Source: Thermoflexales bacterium (GTDB lineage Bacteria; Chloroflexota; Anaerolineae; Fen-1058). Taken from it: 32,546 nucleotides of DNA. Made by a program: the position numbers and the translations under genes. The notes under the pieces are model-generated. The model was not told where the DNA came from, made no database searches, and saw nothing but the letters and a program-made list of their open reading frames with translations. The stretch's first letter is position 1. Every line of letters starts with the position of its first letter. Where the stretch lies: contig JAFGFO010000041.1 in NCBI GenBank assembly GCA_016931085.1, positions 1 through 32,546 on the forward strand, given 5' to 3'. Below are positions 6,564 to 14,424 of this stretch, piece after piece.

Positions 6564-7838
6564 ATGGCACACAACACGCTCAGATCAGGTTACGACCACC
6601 TGGTAGACCGGCTCAACCGCTTCCCCCAGGGCGCCCCCCCCTCCGATCTGCTGTATCGAATCCTCACATTGCTTTTCAGCGAAAAAGAGGCCGAGCTCGT
6701 CTCGTGCCTGCCGATCAAGCCCTTCACCGCCGACCAGGCCAGCCGGGCATGGAAGATGGAGCCAGCCGCCACCCAAAGGATTCTCGACGAACTGGCCAGC
6801 CGGGCAATCCTGCTCGACGTCGACGGTGTCTACACCCTGCCCCCGCCCATGGCCGGTTTTTTCGAATTCTCGATGATGCGAGTACGGGCCGACGTCGACC
6901 AAAAGCTGCTGGCCGAGCTCTTTTACCAATACCTGAACGTGGAAGAGGACTTTGTCCGAGAACTGTTCACCGAGGGGGAGACGCAGCTCGGACGGGTATA
7001 TGTCCAGGAAACCGCGCTTTCCGACGAAAACGCGCTGCACGTGCTCGATTACGAACGGGCCAGCGCTGTCATCCAGACCGCTTCGCACATTGGGGTAGGT
7101 GTGTGCTACTGCCGCCACAAGATGCAGCACGTGGGGCGAGCCTGCCAGGCGCCACTGGATATCTGCATGACGTTCAACGGCACGGCCGCCTCGCTGACCA
7201 GGCACGGCTTTGCGCGCCTGGTCAGCGTCAGCGAATGTATGGATCTGTTGGAGCAAGCTTACGAGCACGGCCTGGTTCAATTTGGCGAAAATGTGCGGCG
7301 AGAGGTCAATTTCATCTGCAACTGCTGCGGCTGCTGCTGCGAAGCCATGATCGCCGCCCGCCGCTTTTGCTGGCTGAAGCCGGTGCACACGACCAACTTT
7401 ATCCCGCAGGTGGCGGAAGAAAGCTGCCTCGGCTGCGGCAAGTGTGTCAACGCCTGCCCGGTGGAAGCCATGACGCTGGTATCGGCGAATGACCCGCACA
7501 GGCCCAACAAGAGAAAAGCCAGGCTGAACGAAGAGATATGCCTGGGCTGCGGCGTATGCGTGCGGGCTTGCCCTGAGCACAACATCCACCTGGCGCCGCG
7601 CCCGGAGCGCGTCATCACGCCCGTCAATTCGGCTCACCGGACCGTCGTCATGGCCATCGAAAGGGGCAAACTGCACAACCTGATTTTCGACAACCAGGTG
7701 ATGACCAGCCACCGAGCCTTGGCGGCTGTGCTGGGCGCCATCCTCAGGCTGCCACCTCTCAAACAAGCCCTGGCCAGCCGGCAGATGAAATCGAGATACC
7801 TGGAAACCGTGTTGTCCTGGATGGGATACCCACCGTAA
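6564..7838 (+). CDS. winged-helix/4Fe-4S ferredoxin-domain protein
   Basis: This 424-residue cytoplasmic protein has an N-terminal ~100 residues that look like a winged helix (PFTADQASRAWKM, AATQRILDELASRAIL). A central domain carries four spaced Cys (C181, C183, C194, C201 in VCYCRHKMQHVGRACQAP), and a very Cys-rich CNCCGCCC block (C252-C259) follows. Two classical ferredoxin clusters close it (C288/291/294/298 and C326/329/332/336). The C-terminal ~70 residues resemble a small helical domain. Likely roles are electron transfer or redox sensing. Genes of this type often sit beside Fe-S oxidoreductases, here the FAD/CCG fusion 98 bp upstream. It appears to have its own promoter. Its exact reaction is unknown. 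Confidence 0.85.
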   Translation: MAHNTLRSGYDHLVDRLNRFPQGAPPSDLLYRILTLLFSEKEAELVSCLPIKPFTADQASRAWKMEPAATQRILDELASRAILLDVDGVYTLPPPMAGFFEFSMMRVRADVDQKLLAELFYQYLNVEEDFVRELFTEGETQLGRVYVQETALSDENALHVLDYERASAVIQTASHIGVGVCYCRHKMQHVGRACQAPLDICMTFNGTAASLTRHGFARLVSVSECMDLLEQAYEHGLVQFGENVRREVNFICNCCGCCCEAMIAARRFCWLKPVHTTNFIPQVAEESCLGCGKCVNACPVEAMTLVSANDPHRPNKRKARLNEEICLGCGVCVRACPEHNIHLAPRPERVITPVNSAHRTVVMAIERGKLHNLIFDNQVMTSHRALAAVLGAILRLPPLKQALASRQMKSRYLETVLSWMGYPP

Positions 7839-7854
7839 GCTTGAGCAGCAGTTT

Positions 7855-10821
7855 CTACTTTTGCTTGATCACCAGCAGTGTCAAGTCGTCGTATACCTTT
7901 TGCTGGCCGATAAAGCTCCGCACGTCAGCTACCACCGCGTCCTTGATTGCCTCGACGGATTTGTCCCAGTGCATGCTGACGACCTCACACAAGCGTTCCA
8001 GTCCGTAGAACTTGTTTGTCTCGTCCTCCGCCTCGGTGATCCCATCTGAGTACAAGACCACCCCATCCCCAGGCTCTAGCTCGATCGGCATCTCGTACAC
8101 AAATTGGGCGATCCTGCTTTGTAGACCCAACGGGAAGCCCAGCTCCAGCGTATCCAGCAATTCTACCCGCCCACCCTTCCGCACCACGATCAACTGCTCG
8201 TGCTGCCCGCTGAGACGCAAATGCCCTGGGGCCGCAAGGCGGCCCGCATCATAGTCCAGCAAGGCCAGCGTCGTGCTTCTCTCTACCTGCATGCGCCGCA
8301 GGTTAGCGTGCAGCAGACGGTTGAGGGTATCTATAAAGCGGACAGGGTCCTCGACCTCGACAGTCTGCAGCGTGCGCACGGCTGTCTGGAGCATGAGCAT
8401 GACCACGCCGCTTTCCAAGCCGTGGCCAGCCACATCGCCGATGCCGATCTTGATTTGACCATCGTGCTGAAGGACGTCGTAATAGTCGCCGCCGACCTCC
8501 TCCGCCGGCTCCATAAAGCAGGCGATGTCGATCTCTTTGATCTGGTGGAGTTCTTCCTCCGTCGGCAGCAACATCTGCTGCAAGCGGCGCGTCACGTCCA
8601 ACTCGGCTTCCATGCGCAGATTTTCTTCTTTGAGACGCTCGTTGAGCAGGCTGATTTCCACGTTGGCTTGTTCCAACGTCTCTTGCATTTGCTTCAACTC
8701 GGTGATGTCGCGCGAGATGCCAAACGTGCCAATGATGTCCCCATGCCCATCGCGCAGCGGCATCTTGGTCGTCAGTGCCCAATGTCCCACACCATCAAAC
8801 TCTTCCACCCCCAGCACAGGCCGGCCGCTTTGGATGATCTCTTGCTCTTGCTCGTATCTGGCCCGGGCTTGCGCCTCTGGAAAGAAGTCAAAGTCTGTCT
8901 TGCCGATTTCCTCGGCGGGATCGCTCAGCCTTAGCCTGGCAGCGTGTGCTTGGTTGGCGCGCGTAATGCGTCCTTTCAAATCCTTAAAGTAGATGCGGTC
9001 TGGGACGGTTTCCATAAAGGTATCCAGGATATAGTTCTGCCTGGCCAACTCAACCGCGTGCTCTCGCACCCGCTGCACCAGCAGCGCCCCTTGCAAGGCG
9101 CTGGAAATCTCTCCGCGCAGCACATCGTAGAGCCTTCCATCCTGTGGCCCGATCTCGGATAAGGCAAAGCCGATTTGGTCCTCTTGAAAGTAGAGCGGCT
9201 GGATTACAAAACTGAACAGCCGCCGGGGCCACATCTCTGCAGGGACCAATTGGCGGGAGGGAAAGCGCTGACCGTCTGGCCCCAATGCGGCCTGCTTGGG
9301 ATTCAAAGGCTCCGCTTCGTCATAAGCCAGCACCAGCCTGGACCACTCGGCGGGTGCCTGCGGGTTCTCGTACAGCGACAGGTAGCCGCTCGGGATGCCC
9401 AAGCGGCGTAGACCGTGGGCTAACACATCTGCCAAGCCTTGGACGTCGAAGGTGGTGATCAGCGCTTGGCTGATCTCACGCAACATCTGTGCGCGCTGCT
9501 CAGCCTGGAAGGCCTGATGGGCTTGCATCCACTGCGCGCTCTCGCCGATCAAGGTTTGGGCTTGCAGCCACAGGTCGTGGACCCGTCTCGGCAACTCACC
9601 GTCGCGGAAATAGGATAACACTTGATGGCGTAGCGCCGACATCACCCCATACCAGGCGGTCACATTGCCGCCTTGCATTGCTACCTGGCGCAGGATCTCG
9701 TCGAGTACAGACAAAAAGCCACCTGGCGATGTCGCCTGCACGTCGGCGACAAAGCTGTCCAGCAGTTGCACGGCCCACTCGAAGGTCATCCCAGTGTCCT
9801 CTGCTGTTTGGAGCATCTCCGCCAGGATTTCTTCTCGCCGCGTGGCCAGGACGGTCCCCAAATCCCCATGTTCTGCCTGCATCAGTCTTGCCGTCACCTG
9901 TGCTACTGCCGGCGACAAGCAGCCACACGACCGGCGCACCACCAGGCGTGCCGGCAGGGGAAATTGCTTTGGTACATACTCGCCGGCCATCAAGGCCAGC
10001 AGCATATTGACCGCTTGCTGCCCCTGCTCGTAGAACGGCATGGCCACCGACGTCAAGGGCGGCGTGACAACGGTGTCCTCCCTGTCGTCATTAAAGCCCA
10101 CGATGGCTACCTCACCAGGCACTCGGACCCCCCGCTCTTGGAATACCCGCAAGGCATCAAGTGCCTTGATATCGTTGGCTGCTACCACGACCTCAAAGTC
10201 GGCTGGGGGGGATAGATGGCGCTCGTCCAGTAGGATCTGGAGCGCCGGTTCGTACCAACTGCTGGCTGGCGTGACGATGGCCGGGTCGAAAGGCAATCCA
10301 TACTCGTCCAGCACATCCGTATAGGCTCGGTAGCGCTCCTGGGCATAGGGGTGGCTTTCAGGTCCACGCAGGAAGGCGATACGCCTAAGCCCGTGGACCT
10401 CGATGAGGTGAACGATGGCCTCTCGCATGCCATGATAATTGTCCAGGGAAACGTATGGGATGTTGCCCAAGGTTTCTCGTATGCTGACCATAGGTAGGCA
10501 GGGATAGCGCTCTAGGAAGCTATCAAGTTTTTGGGAATCAACGAGGTCCTCTTGTAGGATGTTTCCAAGGATCAAACCGTCTAGCTTGTGCACGTCGACC
10601 AGATCATAGACCACGTTGGCTCGCCCCTGGGGGCCAGGATCGCGCCAGTACCAGCCTGGATAGCAAAGCAAATTGACGTCTCGCTCCTGGGTTGCATCGA
10701 CCACCCCTTTCCAACGAGACAGGCTGACGTCATCCGATATGCTCAACGCGAAATAGGCGATGGTAGGCCGCCTATTGTGCATTTGGTTTCCAGTTTGCAT
10801 GTTTGTCATATTTTGGGTCAT
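7855..10821 (-). CDS. LacI-type ligand domain-GAF-PAS-SpoIIE/PPM phosphatase fusion
   Basis: This 988-residue protein has no membrane segment. Residues ~18-305 form a LacI/GalR-type periplasmic-binding fold (PTIAYFALSISDD, YVSLDNYHGMREAIVHLIE, VAIVGFNDDRE, PPLTSVAMPF) but without the usual N-terminal DNA-binding HTH. Then come a helical/GAF-like region (~445-590), a PAS domain (~595-710, VPDRIYFKDLKGRITRAN to FGISRDITE), a coiled coil, and a SpoIIE-type PPM Ser/Thr phosphatase (~750-985) with EVGGDYYDV, GIGDVAGHGLESG and LYSDGITEA metal-binding motifs. It probably senses a small ligand in the cytosol and dephosphorylates an anti-sigma-factor antagonist. No such partner is in the window. The gene converges with the 4Fe-4S gene (16 bp gap). 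Four early Met codons (residues 1, 5, 8, 14) make the start uncertain. Confidence 0.9.
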   Translation of the reverse strand: MTQNMTNMQTGNQMHNRRPTIAYFALSISDDVSLSRWKGVVDATQERDVNLLCYPGWYWRDPGPQGRANVVYDLVDVHKLDGLILGNILQEDLVDSQKLDSFLERYPCLPMVSIRETLGNIPYVSLDNYHGMREAIVHLIEVHGLRRIAFLRGPESHPYAQERYRAYTDVLDEYGLPFDPAIVTPASSWYEPALQILLDERHLSPPADFEVVVAANDIKALDALRVFQERGVRVPGEVAIVGFNDDREDTVVTPPLTSVAMPFYEQGQQAVNMLLALMAGEYVPKQFPLPARLVVRRSCGCLSPAVAQVTARLMQAEHGDLGTVLATRREEILAEMLQTAEDTGMTFEWAVQLLDSFVADVQATSPGGFLSVLDEILRQVAMQGGNVTAWYGVMSALRHQVLSYFRDGELPRRVHDLWLQAQTLIGESAQWMQAHQAFQAEQRAQMLREISQALITTFDVQGLADVLAHGLRRLGIPSGYLSLYENPQAPAEWSRLVLAYDEAEPLNPKQAALGPDGQRFPSRQLVPAEMWPRRLFSFVIQPLYFQEDQIGFALSEIGPQDGRLYDVLRGEISSALQGALLVQRVREHAVELARQNYILDTFMETVPDRIYFKDLKGRITRANQAHAARLRLSDPAEEIGKTDFDFFPEAQARARYEQEQEIIQSGRPVLGVEEFDGVGHWALTTKMPLRDGHGDIIGTFGISRDITELKQMQETLEQANVEISLLNERLKEENLRMEAELDVTRRLQQMLLPTEEELHQIKEIDIACFMEPAEEVGGDYYDVLQHDGQIKIGIGDVAGHGLESGVVMLMLQTAVRTLQTVEVEDPVRFIDTLNRLLHANLRRMQVERSTTLALLDYDAGRLAAPGHLRLSGQHEQLIVVRKGGRVELLDTLELGFPLGLQSRIAQFVYEMPIELEPGDGVVLYSDGITEAEDETNKFYGLERLCEVVSMHWDKSVEAIKDAVVADVRSFIGQQKVYDDLTLLVIKQK

Positions 10822-10884
10822 GGCTAATAGCTAAATTTCGTCCAAAATAGGCGCTTGTGCAATCAGCCGTGGCTCTTGCGAGAA

Positions 10885-10913
10885 ATGATACACAACAAAG
10901 TCAAATCCGTCAA
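10885..10913 (-). promoter_or_regulatory. sigma-70-like promoter for the ligand-sensing phosphatase
   Basis: On the minus strand, TTGACG (complement of 10908-10913) and TATCAT (complement of 10885-10890) are 17 bp apart. The predicted start, near 10878, gives a ~57-nt leader before the ATG at 10821. No clear Shine-Dalgarno precedes that ATG. Confidence 0.55.
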
Positions 10914-11063
10914 GCCAACCAAGATAGGGAAATGGTTCGGAATTTGGCCAGTACAACCCGTATCTATTGGGCGCTTACGGCGTCTTATTTCATAGAGGGA
11001 TGCAAGAAAGCCCGCTATCAACTGGTCTGGAATACGCTCGTTTTATCTTTGGAGGATTTAGCG

Positions 11064-11228
11064 ATGAAAAACAAACTCACCAAGCTGCTGACGGTTGCCC
11101 TTGTCGTTTTGCTCGTGCTTGTCACAACGGTACCTGCGTTTGCCGGCGGCGACCAGGTCCGCGGCGACAAGGCCCAGGGATCGGCGACCCAGGTACAAGT
11201 GCAAGATCCCCCCCCGTTTCAACCCTAG
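11064..11228 (+). CDS. small exported peptide, 54 aa
   Basis: A strong GGAGG (11051-11055) precedes ATG 11064. The product has a textbook signal peptide: basic MKNKLTK, a hydrophobic core of Leu/Val, and a VPAFA cleavage site near residue 27. A 27-residue mature chain rich in Gln, Gly and Asp follows, ending in QDPPPFQP. I know of no family. It sits directly upstream of the ECF sigma gene, whose promoter overlaps its stop codon. It may be a target of, or a signal for, that envelope system. A longer frame starting at 10857 exists, but the signal peptide and ribosome-binding site favour 11064. Confidence 0.65.
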   Translation: MKNKLTKLLTVALVVLLVLVTTVPAFAGGDQVRGDKAQGSATQVQVQDPPPFQP

Positions 11229-11229
11229 T

Positions 11230-11258
11230 TTGCCGCGCCTGGATAATTGGAGTACAAT
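11230..11258 (+). promoter_or_regulatory. promoter of the ECF sigma gene, leaderless
   Basis: TTGCCG (11230-11235) and TACAAT (11253-11258) are separated by 17 bp. Transcription should start at about 11265, two bases before the GTG start codon at 11267. No Shine-Dalgarno lies at normal spacing, so the sigma factor is probably translated from a leaderless mRNA. Confidence 0.5.
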
Positions 11259-11266
11259 ATTGATCT

Positions 11267-11821
11267 GTGACTTCTGACCAAGCCTTACTGCGGCGCGCGC
11301 GCCAGTTTGATCAGCAGGCACTGGGCGAAATCTATGACACGTACAGCCCTCGCCTGTATCGTTACGCCATGCGCCTGCTCGGCGAGGTTGATCTGTCGGA
11401 AGACTGCGTGGCGGAAACGTTCAGCCGCTTTTTGCACGCTTTGCACGGCGGCGGAGGGCCAACGGACTATCTGCAAGCGTATTTGTACCGCGTGGCGCAC
11501 AATTGGATCACCGACCGCTGGCGGCGCCAACCGCTGCCGCCCGTCCCCCTGGAAGACGAGTTGTACGCCGATGCGGAAGCGGAACCTTCTCAAGCCGTCG
11601 CGCAGCACATGGAACGAGAACGCGTGCGGGCCGCGCTAGCTCACCTGACACCCGAACAACGCCAGGTCATCGTGCTCAAGTTCCTGGAAGGCTGGGAAAA
11701 CGAACGAATCGCGCGGACACTCGGCAAACCTGTTGGGGCTGTCAAGGCTCTGCAGCACCGCGCCATCGCGTCGCTGCGGCGTGTGCTCGACAGGGCTGAG
11801 CCAGAGCCCAGAGTGGATTAG
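11267..11821 (+). CDS. ECF-type RNA polymerase sigma factor
   Basis: The 184-residue protein has the two domains of ECF sigma factors. Sigma-2 (~10-80) contains ALGEIYDTYSPRLYRYAMRL and the DLSEDCVAETFSRFL helix. Sigma-4 (~120-175) contains HLTPEQRQVIVLKFLEGWEN, the HTH IARTLGKPVGAVKALQHRA, and ASLRRVL. Start GTG 11267 is the first in-frame start and gives the expected N-terminus. The gene is followed after 14 bp by the DUF5667 membrane protein, the usual arrangement for an ECF sigma factor and its membrane partner. Its regulon probably includes this envelope locus, although I cannot define its promoter motif from the window. Confidence 0.95.
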   Translation: MTSDQALLRRARQFDQQALGEIYDTYSPRLYRYAMRLLGEVDLSEDCVAETFSRFLHALHGGGGPTDYLQAYLYRVAHNWITDRWRRQPLPPVPLEDELYADAEAEPSQAVAQHMERERVRAALAHLTPEQRQVIVLKFLEGWENERIARTLGKPVGAVKALQHRAIASLRRVLDRAEPEPRVD

Positions 11822-11835
11822 ACTGGAAAAATACC

Positions 11836-13173
11836 TTGAACGAACTAAACGATTCCTTTGACCGGCAAGTGCGGCAAAGCCTGGAACGGCTCGTGGACGT
11901 GCCGCCGCGCGACCCACAAGCGGCCGCGCGCGGGCGGGCACAGTTCCTGGCCCAGGCCGAGTCGTTGAGCCGCGGCGCCTCGCGGGCCAGCGCCCCACGC
12001 CTGACAGGCTGGGGTGGGCTGCTCGATCTATTGACAGGCAAGAAGCGTTTCGCCCTGGCTCCCCTGACGACGGTTCTCATTGTCGCGTTGGTTTTGGGCG
12101 GTGCGGGTACGGCCGTGTATGCGGCGCAAGATGATCTGCCCACCGATCCGCTTTACAGAGTCAAGACTTTAAGCGAGGATGTGCGCTTGGGATTGACGGG
12201 CGATCCGGAAGCGCAAGTCGGGTTATCGCTAGAGTTTGCCGATCGCCGTGTGGAGGAGATAGAAGCTCTCAATCGAATGCGAGTTGTGCCGCCTGGGCCG
12301 CTTGCCGCTCGCCTGCAAGCGCAATTGGATCGCGCGCTTGACGCGGCAGCCGGCCTTGACGATGCCGGCATGAACCGCGCACTGAGGAAGGCGCAGACGA
12401 CGATCGAGCAGCAGATTTTGCGCATGGCGGCGGTGCAAGCTAACGCGCCCGAACACGCGCAGCCGGCTGTGGCGCGCGTGCAGACCATGCTGGCCGAACG
12501 GCGCGCGTTGGTCCAACTGGGGTTGGCGGATCCAGCGGCTTTCCGGGAGCGCGAACGGACGCGGGACGGTGAGCCGCAGCCCACCCCGGCCCACACACCT
12601 GGCAGCGGGATTGGCCCCGGGCTTGGGATTAGCCAGACCGTTACACCAGGCGGCAGCCTTGGCCCTGGCCCTGGCATCAGCCAGACGGTCGCGCCGACCA
12701 ACGGCCTCGGCCCCGGCATCAGCCAAACCGCTACACCAGGTGGTACAGAGCCTGGCCCCGGCATCAGCCAGACAGTCACTCCTGCCGGCGGATACGGCCC
12801 CGGGCCGCAGATGACGCCTACACCTGGCGTTGGGGACGGCCATCCTGAACCTACACCCGCGGGCGGCAATCTGCAGCCGACGCCCGCACCAGGGGGTGGG
12901 GATGCTCCACAGCCGACGGCCGTGCCGGGCGGCAATCCCGAACCCACACCCAGCGGCAGTGGAGGCGGCGGGAATGGCGGCGATCCACAGCCAACGTCCG
13001 CGCCGGGTGGTGGGGACACTCCGCAGCCGACGTCCGCACCGGGTGGCGATCCCGAACCCACGCCCGGCAGTGGTGGAGGCGGTGGAAATAGCAGCGATCC
13101 GCAGCCGACGTCTGTGCCAGGAGGAGATAGTCCACAACCGACACCCGGCCGTGGCAGCAGTGGCCATTCCTGA
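11836..13173 (+). CDS. DUF5667 membrane protein, probable anti-sigma partner
   Basis: This 445-residue protein has a cytoplasmic N-terminus (~1-75, with SFDRQVRQSLERLVDVPPRD, a common start of such partners) and one membrane segment (~76-98, LTTVLIVALVLGGAGTAVYA). The DUF5667 helical domain (~99-225) contains DDLPTDPLYRVKTLSEDVRL. A long low-complexity tail carries about five repeats of G-P-G-x-G-I-S-Q-T-V-T-P, then P-Q-P-T-S-A-P-G-G-type repeats, probably a wall-spanning or surface region. The only start in the right place is TTG 11836. It follows the sigma gene by 14 bp. No zinc-binding HxxxCxxC motif is present. The anti-sigma role is inferred from context. Confidence 0.85.
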   Translation: MNELNDSFDRQVRQSLERLVDVPPRDPQAAARGRAQFLAQAESLSRGASRASAPRLTGWGGLLDLLTGKKRFALAPLTTVLIVALVLGGAGTAVYAAQDDLPTDPLYRVKTLSEDVRLGLTGDPEAQVGLSLEFADRRVEEIEALNRMRVVPPGPLAARLQAQLDRALDAAAGLDDAGMNRALRKAQTTIEQQILRMAAVQANAPEHAQPAVARVQTMLAERRALVQLGLADPAAFRERERTRDGEPQPTPAHTPGSGIGPGLGISQTVTPGGSLGPGPGISQTVAPTNGLGPGISQTATPGGTEPGPGISQTVTPAGGYGPGPQMTPTPGVGDGHPEPTPAGGNLQPTPAPGGGDAPQPTAVPGGNPEPTPSGSGGGGNGGDPQPTSAPGGGDTPQPTSAPGGDPEPTPGSGGGGGNSSDPQPTSVPGGDSPQPTPGRGSSGHS

Positions 13174-13188
13174 GCTAGATTGATTCAA

Positions 13189-13221
13189 AGCAGGGCCTCT
13201 CTTAGAGAGGCCCTGCTCGTT
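13189..13221 (+). terminator. intrinsic terminator after the DUF5667 gene
   Basis: A 13-bp perfect stem, AGCAGGGCCTCTC (13189-13201) with GAGAGGCCCTGCT (13205-13217), closes a TTA loop and is followed by CGTTT. It lies 16 bp after the stop codon and separates the sigma operon from the shorter paralogue. Confidence 0.8.
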
Positions 13222-13331
13222 TAACGCTTCCACGCCAAATCTGCGCCAGGCCGTATCTCAAGCCGCTATCTGGCGTCATAGAGAGTGTAAGAACTTGATC
13301 AAACCCTATTTCGAGAAAGGAGAATGGTACA

Positions 13332-14315
13332 ATGTCTACTCTCATAGCGATTTTACTGGTGGTCTCTGTGGCCTTGGGCGGGACGGGCGCCGCGGCGTAT
13401 GCTGCCCAGGACGACGTGCCCGGCCAGGCGCTCTACGGCGTCAAGCTGTTGAGCGAGGACGTGCGGCTCGGATTGGCCGGCGAACCGGCCGCCCAGGTCA
13501 AGCTGTCGCTCGAGTTTGCCAACCGCCGCGTGGCGGAAATCGAATCCCTCAACGCACGCGGCCTGACACCGCCCCAAGCCGTCGCCACACGCTTGCAAGC
13601 CCAATTGGACCACGCGCTTCAAAGCGCGGCAGGCCTGGACGATCCGGCGATGACGCGCGCCATGGTTGGGACTCGAGAAACGCTCGAACAGCAAACTCAA
13701 CGCATGGCCGCCGTTCAAGCTGGCGCGTCGGAGCAAGCCGAGCCGGTTATGGCCCAAGTCCAGGCTATGTTGGCCGAGCGGCTCAGGCTGGCCCAGATGG
13801 GTATTGACGACCCGCAGGCTTTCCGCCAGCGCGATCGAGTCCAAAACCGGCTGACCTCCCCCGATCCAGAGCATACGCCCGGCATTGGCCCCGGCCCTGG
13901 CACCGGCATCAGCCAGACCGTCGCCCCGGGCCACAGTTTCGGCCCTGGCACCGGCATCAGCCAGACCGTCGCCCCTGGCAGCGGCAACCATAGCGGCAAT
14001 AGCGACGGCGGCAGCGCCAATGGCAACAATGGCGGTAACGGCGGCGCCGCCAATGGCGGCGACACTGGCGGCAACAACGGCGATACCGGTGGCAATGGCG
14101 ACACCGGCGGCACTGGCAGTGGCGATACTGGCGGCAATGGCGACACCGGCGGCAGCGGCAATGCTGGCACTGGCAGTGGTGATACCGGCGGCAGCGGCGA
14201 TGCTGGCGGCAATGGCGACGGTGGCACTGGCAGTGGCGACACGGGCGCCGGTGGTGGCAACGGCGATGGCGGCACTGGCGGTAACGGAGGTGGCTCTGGA
14301 GGTGGGGGGCACTAG
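13332..14315 (+). CDS. shortened DUF5667 paralogue with Gly/Asn/Asp/Thr-rich tail
   Basis: This 327-residue tandem paralogue begins directly with the membrane/signal segment (MSTLIAILLVVSVALGGTGA) and lacks the ~75-residue cytoplasmic N-terminus of its neighbour. The DUF5667 domain (~25-155) aligns throughout with the neighbour: DDVPGQALYGVKLLSEDVRL, LEFANRRVAEIESLN, LQAQLDHALQSAAGLDD. It also keeps two G-P-G-x-G-I-S-Q-T-V-A-P repeats. The last ~110 residues are almost pure Gly with Asn, Asp, Thr, Ser (GGNGDTGG-type). AAGGAG at 13317-13322 supports ATG 13332. Without the cytoplasmic part it cannot be an anti-sigma factor and is probably exported or membrane-anchored. Confidence 0.85.
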   Translation: MSTLIAILLVVSVALGGTGAAAYAAQDDVPGQALYGVKLLSEDVRLGLAGEPAAQVKLSLEFANRRVAEIESLNARGLTPPQAVATRLQAQLDHALQSAAGLDDPAMTRAMVGTRETLEQQTQRMAAVQAGASEQAEPVMAQVQAMLAERLRLAQMGIDDPQAFRQRDRVQNRLTSPDPEHTPGIGPGPGTGISQTVAPGHSFGPGTGISQTVAPGSGNHSGNSDGGSANGNNGGNGGAANGGDTGGNNGDTGGNGDTGGTGSGDTGGNGDTGGSGNAGTGSGDTGGSGDAGGNGDGGTGSGDTGAGGGNGDGGTGGNGGGSGGGGH

Positions 14316-14385
14316 GCCAGAGTCCCAAACCCGTCTCACTGCCTGGTCACCTTTGACAGTCGACGGAACATAGACAAGATTATAA

Positions 14386-14406
14386 GGGCAGGCCCTGCGC
14401 CTGCCC
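14386..14406. repeat. GGGCAGG/CCTGCCC hairpin repeat
   Basis: GGGCAGG (14386-14392) and CCTGCCC (14400-14406) flank a 7-base loop just before the DUF11 gene. A relative, GGGCAGGG/CCCTGCCC, occurs at 19569-19589. Both look like members of a dispersed hairpin repeat. A TTGACA lies upstream at 14353-14358, but its -10 is poor. Confidence 0.5.
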
Positions 14407-14424
14407 CCAATTATTGGAGGAAAT

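Noticed and set aside
10857..11063. Longer N-terminus for the small exported peptide
   Set aside because: It would bury the signal peptide inside the protein; ATG 11064 has GGAGG and a perfect signal sequence.
12153..13061. 302-codon minus-strand frame opposite the DUF5667 gene
   Set aside because: It mirrors the low-complexity Pro/Gly repeat of the sense gene and has no ribosome-binding site or domain.
13990..14312. RTX-type calcium-binding nonapeptides in the Gly/Asn/Asp tail
   Set aside because: The tail is GGNGDTGG-like low complexity without the G-G-x-G-x-D-x-hydrophobic-x periodicity.
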